NCBI GenBank assembly: GCA_947463285.1
Contig: CANHTV010000077.1
Location: 1-11,419, forward strand
DNA length: 11,419 bases
Reading direction: 5' to 3'
Source of the DNA: Verrucomicrobiaceae bacterium
Lineage (GTDB): Bacteria; Verrucomicrobiota; Verrucomicrobiia; Verrucomicrobiales; Verrucomicrobiaceae
This document shows, in pieces, positions 6,965 to 11,419 of this stretch (its first letter is position 1; each line of letters opens with the position of its first letter). The notes below the pieces were generated by a model. It saw only the letters and a list, made by a program, of their open reading frames with translations, was not told the DNA's origin and did not search any database. The translations under genes were made by a program, and so were the position numbers.

Positions 6965-7568
6965 GCCAATGCTGTCTTAACAATGTCAGCACTTGGGCCT
7001 CAAGAGCAGCCTCGTCACCATCATTCCAAATGACGACGTCTGCTTTTTCGACCTTGGCTTCGATGGGCCACTGAGATCTCAAGATCTGCTCGATAATCGG
7101 CTCTTCAAGTCCTCGGCGTTCCATCAACCGCCTTACTTGCATCGCGCGGCTAGCCGCCACAACGATAACCAAGTCCGCTGTTATTGTTTCTCCAATCTCA
7201 TAGTGCAGAGGCACCTCCGCAAGGAAAAGTTCTTTGCCTGATGCATCCATTTCCGCACGCTGAGATTCCAAACCTACGAGAACCCGAGGATGCAAAATAG
7301 CCTCCAATTCAGAACGCAAGCCTGGATCAATAAACACACGCTCCCTTAGTAGATGCTTATCTAGGCCTCTGATACCATCAGAATAAGCAAGAACATCATC
7401 ACCAAATTTCTCGGTAATTCGATCAATGACTTCGGATTCCGTCAACAATGATGAGACTTCACGATCGGCGGAGAATGAGGAGATCTTTCCGACCATTTGA
7501 GCAGCCAAAATCTGGCCGACAGAAGTCTTCCCACAACCAACGCCCCCAGTTAAAAGCCAGTTTTTCAT
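6939..7568 (-). CDS. coaE: Dephospho-CoA kinase
   Basis: This 209-residue cytoplasmic P-loop kinase catalyses the last step of coenzyme A synthesis, ATP-dependent phosphorylation of the ribose 3'-OH of dephospho-CoA. The P-loop GGVGCGKT is at 8-15, with LRERVF (74-79), LHPRV (92-96), VPLHYE (119-124, the family's VPLLxE) and EQILRSQ (160-166) in the expected order; length matches bacterial CoaE (about 200). The ATG at 7568 is fixed because the P-loop starts at residue 8, as in E. coli. Where most family members have DAD after the second strand, this one has SFSAD (31-35): the first Asp is Ser and only D35 remains. The start codon abuts the T-tract of a strong terminator, so there is no Shine-Dalgarno sequence. 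It overlaps rho by 26 bp and probably shares its mRNA. Confidence 0.92.
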   Translation of the reverse strand: MKNWLLTGGVGCGKTSVGQILAAQMVGKISSFSADREVSSLLTESEVIDRITEKFGDDVLAYSDGIRGLDKHLLRERVFIDPGLRSELEAILHPRVLVGLESQRAEMDASGKELFLAEVPLHYEIGETITADLVIVVAASRAMQVRRLMERRGLEEPIIEQILRSQWPIEAKVEKADVVIWNDGDEAALEAQVLTLLRQHWHDTNHRNP

Positions 7569-7569
7569 A

Positions 7570-7604
7570 ATAAAAAAGGGCAGGAGAACGAGTCTCCTGC
7601 CCTT
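7570..7604 (-). terminator. Intrinsic terminator after the secretin gene
   Basis: A perfect 12-bp stem (AAGGGCAGGAGA at 7576-7587 with TCTCCTGCCCTT at 7593-7604) encloses the 5-base loop ACGAG. On the minus strand it is followed by TTTTATT (7575-7569) and then directly by the coaE ATG. It begins 17 bases past the secretin stop codon. The opposite side (CTAATC) has no T-tract, so it acts on minus-strand transcription only. Confidence 0.93.
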
Positions 7605-7621
7605 CTAATCAATTCAAATGT

Positions 7622-10177
7622 TTAGTTTCCAACTGGTGGAAGCAATGGGTTAGCACCTTCAGCGGAATCAGCACCTACTGACCCTGAACCTTGTCGACTG
7701 ATGCGCTGACCAGCAGGATCGATCAAAGTGGCAGTCACGAAAATCATCAGGTTGCGCTTGAAGTGGTCTTCTACTTCCGAGCGGAAAAGACGACCAACAA
7801 AAGGAAGATCACCTAAAACTGGCAATTTATCTTCAACATCTTGAACATCTTCACGAATCAGACCGCCAAGAGCCACAGTTTGACCATCCCAAACCGTAAC
7901 GGAAGTCTTGACCTTGCGAGTCGAGAAAATCGGCTGGTTAATGATGTTAGGAGTGAGTTCTACACGATTGCTACCAACTATGTTTGTGACGGGAGTCAAA
8001 ACAGTTCCAATAACATTACCAATAGCGTCAGTAATAGTGTTAGTAATGATCTCTGTCTCGGTAACTGGCTGAACACTATAAATTGGGCTACCATAGTTAA
8101 TGAAGCCATCAAATTCAGTCACCTCTGGCAGAAGGTTAAGATCGATAGATCCGTTTTCACCGATTACTGGGTCAACTTCCATGCGAACGCCAACAGGCCT
8201 CATCTCAAAAGCCGTAGGGGTGGTGGGGGTAACGGGGATTGCACTAGCTCCACCACCATTCGCTCCGCCACCAGCAGTAGCACCCACATTCGTAGGAATC
8301 TGAGGCGGATCGAATTCGGTTGGGTAAATAAATTCGCGCACAACTTCAACTGTTGCTTGCTGACCACCCTTGGTTGTAACACTGGGAGCACTCATCAAAT
8401 CCACACCCTTTCTCTGCGAAAGTGCACGAAGGACCATACCAAATTGCGGATTGGTAAAAATACCTGCAACAGACAAGACACCAGGAGCAACAGTATCGGC
8501 GGTTGAATCGGTTCCGGTAAAGAGAGAATCAATACTGTCACCTCGAATCGCACGGCCACCACTACGCAACCCACGAGTCACAGGTGAGATAGTTCCAGCT
8601 GTGACTAAATCAGCCATACTTCCGCTGTAAGTGGCACGCACTCCAGAATTGCCAGTAGAACCACCAGCCACTTGGACTTCACCACCGGTTCCACCGAGTA
8701 GCCAATCGAATCCAAGCTCATCTGTATTTTTTTGCGTAACTTCAACAAATTTAGATGTGATATAGACTTGTTTTGTGACTTGCCCAATGATTGAATCAAC
8801 GAACGATTCAACCAGATCCAAGTTAGGCTGTGTGTTTTTGACAATCAGCTGAGATGTCACCTTGTTGAAGACAGCAGTGGCACCTTCAGGGAATGGAATA
8901 CCTTGTGATTTCAGAATATCTAAAGCACTTTGACGTACCGTAAGTCCTGAAGTGGTTGGGGCTGCACCACCTGCTGCAAACGGATCAGCAGCTGCTGCTG
9001 GAGCGGCTGGGGCAGCCGAGCTTCCACCCATGGTTTCGAAGTCTGGTGGAACTTTATAGATACGTGTAAACTGCTCCTGAGTAGTCTCGGAAACAGGAAC
9101 AATAAGCACTGCGAAAGGCTCAACCTTGAATTTCATCCCAGCAAGTTCCGTAACATACCGAAGAGCTTCAACCATTGGCACGTCCTTGAGAGAAAGACTG
9201 ATAGAGGCTGTCGACGGATTGTCACCAGCCTTGAGGATAATGTTGACTCCTTTGCGTGCCAAATCCGTTTCGGTAACATCTAAGTCGCGACTTTTGACAC
9301 GCAGGAACTCAACTGCTTCATCAATACTAGCGCCAGAAAACTCAACCTGAGGGAAGATGATGTTCTGCATCTTCTGGCTAAGATAAACTGTGGGAGCTTT
9401 GCCACCGCCTCCAGTATTTTCGATCAGTAGACCTTTGATTGCAGGTTTGTGCTCCCAAGCTTCGTTGACCATGTTTAGCATACGAGAACGCTGATGATCA
9501 CGTGCTGTATCAAAATATTCAGCCCGCTTGCGCTCTGCCAGCTCCATGCCACGACGAGCTGCTGAATTGTAAGGATCAATACGAAGCACATCTTCATATT
9601 GCGAAAGAGCTTCGTCGTATTTACCAATTTCCACGGAACTAGCACCCATCTGTAAACCCTTGGTCACTTTGGAAACATTTTCGACGTGTTCGGGGGTCAA
9701 TGCTGGAGGCCAGCGATCCGGATCATCCAAGTGTGAAGCGAACAATTTTGCAGCCTTGTGTCCTGGAACAGCAAGCAATGCTTCATCGATTAATTTACGT
9801 GCAGCGACATAATCACCAGCAGCAGCTTTGTCACGAGCTACTTGGGCTGCGCAGTCAGCAAACTTTAGATTTGCAAGGTCACGCCAGTCTTGAATAAATG
9901 GAGCATTCGGGAGAACGTCAAAAATTTCCTTAGCTGAACGGTATTGTGACAAAGCACCTTCACGGTCACCTTTGGCATACAGTTCATCACCTTTTTCCAT
10001 GGCTTTACGTGCATCTTCAATGCGAGCCATGCGGCGAGAGATTTCGCGTTCAGCGATGCCGGGGACGCTTCCACCGAGACCACCTTCTCCAGCTTTGACT
10101 GGCGTTGTGACCATCGGAGTTGCGAATGCAACCAGCAGTGCGATTCGGTTTTTCTTCATTCGGGAGGATTGGGACAT
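7622..10177 (-). CDS. Secretin of the verrucomicrobial pilus-like system (Amuc_1098-like)
   Basis: This is an 851-residue outer-membrane channel protein of the type II/IV pilus secretin family. Residues 7-29 form a signal peptide (KKNR, hydrophobic stretch, cleavage likely after VKA), without a lipobox cysteine. TPR-like helices fill about 45-240 in place of the AMIN domain of PilQ. A secretin N-domain follows (about 268-375), then an Ala/Pro/Gly linker (386-411), a second N-domain (about 412-480) and the secretin barrel region (about 575-820). The barrel carries the family hallmark EDKLPVLGDLPFVGRLF at 782-798. Two insertions stand out: a Gly/Ala/Pro/Thr loop (about 631-656) and a Thr/Ile/Asn/Val-rich segment (about 706-737). 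Start options are ATG 10177 or ATG 10159 (which begins exactly at MKKNR); TTG at 10186 is unlikely. The 93-bp gap to the upstream gene shows no hairpin. Amuc_1098 equivalence rests on architecture and gene order. Confidence 0.92.
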   Translation of the reverse strand: MSQSSRMKKNRIALLVAFATPMVTTPVKAGEGGLGGSVPGIAEREISRRMARIEDARKAMEKGDELYAKGDREGALSQYRSAKEIFDVLPNAPFIQDWRDLANLKFADCAAQVARDKAAAGDYVAARKLIDEALLAVPGHKAAKLFASHLDDPDRWPPALTPEHVENVSKVTKGLQMGASSVEIGKYDEALSQYEDVLRIDPYNSAARRGMELAERKRAEYFDTARDHQRSRMLNMVNEAWEHKPAIKGLLIENTGGGGKAPTVYLSQKMQNIIFPQVEFSGASIDEAVEFLRVKSRDLDVTETDLARKGVNIILKAGDNPSTASISLSLKDVPMVEALRYVTELAGMKFKVEPFAVLIVPVSETTQEQFTRIYKVPPDFETMGGSSAAPAAPAAAADPFAAGGAAPTTSGLTVRQSALDILKSQGIPFPEGATAVFNKVTSQLIVKNTQPNLDLVESFVDSIIGQVTKQVYITSKFVEVTQKNTDELGFDWLLGGTGGEVQVAGGSTGNSGVRATYSGSMADLVTAGTISPVTRGLRSGGRAIRGDSIDSLFTGTDSTADTVAPGVLSVAGIFTNPQFGMVLRALSQRKGVDLMSAPSVTTKGGQQATVEVVREFIYPTEFDPPQIPTNVGATAGGGANGGGASAIPVTPTTPTAFEMRPVGVRMEVDPVIGENGSIDLNLLPEVTEFDGFINYGSPIYSVQPVTETEIITNTITDAIGNVIGTVLTPVTNIVGSNRVELTPNIINQPIFSTRKVKTSVTVWDGQTVALGGLIREDVQDVEDKLPVLGDLPFVGRLFRSEVEDHFKRNLMIFVTATLIDPAGQRISRQGSGSVGADSAEGANPLLPPVGN

Positions 10178-10270
10178 AAAAAGCAATTTTGAACGAAATT
10201 GGCGTTGAGTAGATTGGTTTATCAGGATTTGCGCGTGTTTGGCGAGAGTTTTTTACTTATTTTGTCAGAT

Positions 10271-11242
10271 TTATCCTTTTTTGACCGTGATCGGGGCTCC
10301 AGAAGGTTTGTCTCCATCAACGGGAACAATCACAGCCTGACTTTCTTCGATAGAAAGAACCTTGAAAGTTTTGCCGATTCCTGGGATTTGGAAGGTCTCG
10401 CCTTCTTTGACTTTTCGTACTTCAGCTTGGCCGATTCGGAACTCAAATTCAGCTTCATACTCGGCCAAATTTGTTTCTGTTCCACGCACCAATACAAATT
10501 CCTTTTGCGTAGAAATATCTAGGCATTTCAACTCCGAAACATCTTTTTCGCCTACCTTAGGATCTTCGATGGTTTTAGCTTCAAAACTTAAAACCTTGAA
10601 TCGAATTACTCCCTTGTCGAAACCAAACTCATCGTTAGGGGAGACAAACTTACTCACCTTGGGATCTGGTGCCGTGCGCTGAACCTGGAAGGGTGGAGAA
10701 CTACTATTAAGCTTGATCTTATAGTCGTTAGCGATCCTCTGTTTAAGATAAAGCTTCTCTGTTACTGGTGGATGACTTTCTGCCTCCATAGGATTTGTTT
10801 GCGGCTTGGCCAGAAATTCTTCCTCAGTGCTGAATCCATCATTGTCAGGGTCCAATGCCCCAACATTAGGTGACTCAATGTTGGGTATGTTGTTCTTAAT
10901 CAAGAATTCATTCGTCATGGGTGGACGAAGGACATTATCTTCGGTTTGAAGGTCAAAAAGCTCATCTCCTTTTTGCATGAGAATGACGGATTTATTCAGC
11001 GGAACGGCTTTACCTTTCACCACAGGAGATACCCAAGTCACTTTTTCAGTCAACCGCTGCATGACAGCTTTCACGCCGTCTGTAGGTGGAGCTTTCAAGT
11101 CGTTTTTGGAACTTCCACTCCTAGGAATAAGCCTATCGGAGAGACTCTGACTATCCCAGACCAAGTAGCCTGAGAGCGCGATCGCTATGAGAAAACAGGC
11201 TGCCAGAATGCCTTTCTCGTAATTGCCTTTCTTATTCTGCAT
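10271..11242 (-). CDS. Amuc_1099-like pilus-system membrane protein
   Basis: This 323-residue protein has a short basic N-terminus (MQNKKGNYEK), one hydrophobic segment at about 11-29 and a hydrophilic remainder. It is therefore probably anchored in the inner membrane with a periplasmic body. DPDNDGFSTEEEF (131-143) fits the D-x-D-x-D-G...E calcium loop of EF-hand or thrombospondin type-3 repeats, with NP shortly after, as in TSP3 tails. The C-terminal half contains two similar beta-rich segments (IRFKVLSFEAK at 213-223 and KTFKVLSIEES at 291-301), which suggests a duplicated small beta domain. I do not recognise a classical PilP/PilO/PilN signature. Assignment to the Amuc_1099 family comes from its place between an Amuc_1100-like gene (28 bp upstream) and the secretin. 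No Shine-Dalgarno sequence precedes the ATG. Role inferred: periplasmic link to the secretin. Confidence 0.75.
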   Translation of the reverse strand: MQNKKGNYEKGILAACFLIAIALSGYLVWDSQSLSDRLIPRSGSSKNDLKAPPTDGVKAVMQRLTEKVTWVSPVVKGKAVPLNKSVILMQKGDELFDLQTEDNVLRPPMTNEFLIKNNIPNIESPNVGALDPDNDGFSTEEEFLAKPQTNPMEAESHPPVTEKLYLKQRIANDYKIKLNSSSPPFQVQRTAPDPKVSKFVSPNDEFGFDKGVIRFKVLSFEAKTIEDPKVGEKDVSELKCLDISTQKEFVLVRGTETNLAEYEAEFEFRIGQAEVRKVKEGETFQIPGIGKTFKVLSIEESQAVIVPVDGDKPSGAPITVKKG

Positions 11243-11270
11243 GATGCTTAAAAAAATACGCTGTTTCTGA

Positions 11271-11419
11271 TCACTTGCTGCCTAGCGCAGCGGTTTGTGG
11301 ATTTAGAAACTTAACTAAATCAATCTCCAAATAGGCTCGAAGTGTTTCCTTGCCGAGAACAACCCGTGAATCCACAGGGGCAGGTTGAACGGCTTTTGCA
11401 GCAACAGCCTCTGTCGGTG
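11271..11419 (-). CDS. C-terminal end of a probable Amuc_1100-like pilus protein (partial)
   Basis: Only the last 48 residues are in the window; the reading frame stays open to the right edge and ends at TGA (11273-11271). The visible part is an Ala/Pro/Val-rich linker followed by GKETLRAYLEIDLVKFLNP. The latter reads as a closing amphipathic strand or helix of a periplasmic beta domain (compare PilO-like ends of the form 'xvxLxIdlvxF'). Its stop is 28 bp before the Amuc_1099-like start, so the genes are probably in one operon. Identification as Amuc_1100-like depends mainly on the conserved order Amuc_1100-1099-1098; the fragment alone is too short to prove it. PilN/PilO-like identity is the main alternative. 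Confidence 0.6.
   Translation of the reverse strand, partial: PTEAVAAKAVQPAPVDSRVVLGKETLRAYLEIDLVKFLNPQTAALGSK

Noticed and set aside
7841..8506. 221-residue plus-strand open frame opposite the secretin, rich in Asn and Ser
   Set aside because: The Asn/Ser richness is what reversed codons of the secretin's Ile/Val/Thr/Gly-rich stretch produce; not a separate protein.
10178..10270. Terminator or small gene between the Amuc_1099-like gene and the secretin
   Set aside because: The gap is AT-rich but has no stable inverted repeat followed by T-tract and no ORF of credible length; read-through is more likely.

Overview
The window looks like a chromosomal piece of a Verrucomicrobiota bacterium. 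The main reason is the right-hand end. There, on the minus strand, lie the tail of an Amuc_1100-like gene, an Amuc_1099-like membrane protein with a calcium-loop-type motif, and an 851-residue secretin with an N-terminal TPR region (Amuc_1098-like). This order matches the pilus-like cluster known from Akkermansia and relatives. A specific genus cannot be read from the sequence; a free-living Prosthecobacter- or Verrucomicrobium-like organism is only an inference.

Layout. Two genes run on the plus strand at the left: the 3' part of a GHL10-type glycoside hydrolase (3-668) and a beta-CASP metallo-beta-lactamase-fold ribonuclease (823-2223). All other genes run on the minus strand, here in transcription order. 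First is the pilus-like block: Amuc_1100-like partial, 11419-11271; Amuc_1099-like, 11242-10271; secretin, 10177-7622. A strong intrinsic terminator (7570-7604) closes it. Then comes a tightly packed housekeeping block: coaE, 7568-6939; rho, 6964-5501; rnd (RNase D), 5504-4338. coaE and rho overlap by 26 bp, rho and rnd by 4 bp (ATGA). Last are a PaaK-like adenylate-forming ligase (4265-3003) and a LolD-type ABC ATPase (2971-2273). The two strands converge at about 2224-2272, where a 5 x 8-bp tandem repeat (TCCATCAC) overlaps the ABC gene's stop codon.

How the genes work together. The three right-hand genes are expected to build one envelope-spanning, type IV pilus-like apparatus: an outer-membrane secretin plus single-pass inner-membrane periplasmic partners. 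coaE makes CoA, rho terminates transcription and rnd trims RNA; they share an mRNA by overlap rather than an obvious pathway, although rho, rnd and the beta-CASP nuclease all act on RNA. The PaaK-like ligase and the ABC ATPase are close enough (31 bp) to be co-transcribed, but no functional link is visible and no permease lies in the window.

Most interesting points: the pilus-like cluster itself; the terminator whose T-tract runs almost to the coaE start codon, leaving no room for a ribosome binding site; the octamer repeat encoding the end of the ABC protein; a G8 run inside the PaaK-like gene; and a loss of GC content from left to right. I saw no CRISPR array, tRNA, rRNA, transposase or phage gene. 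No gap between genes exceeds 154 bp.
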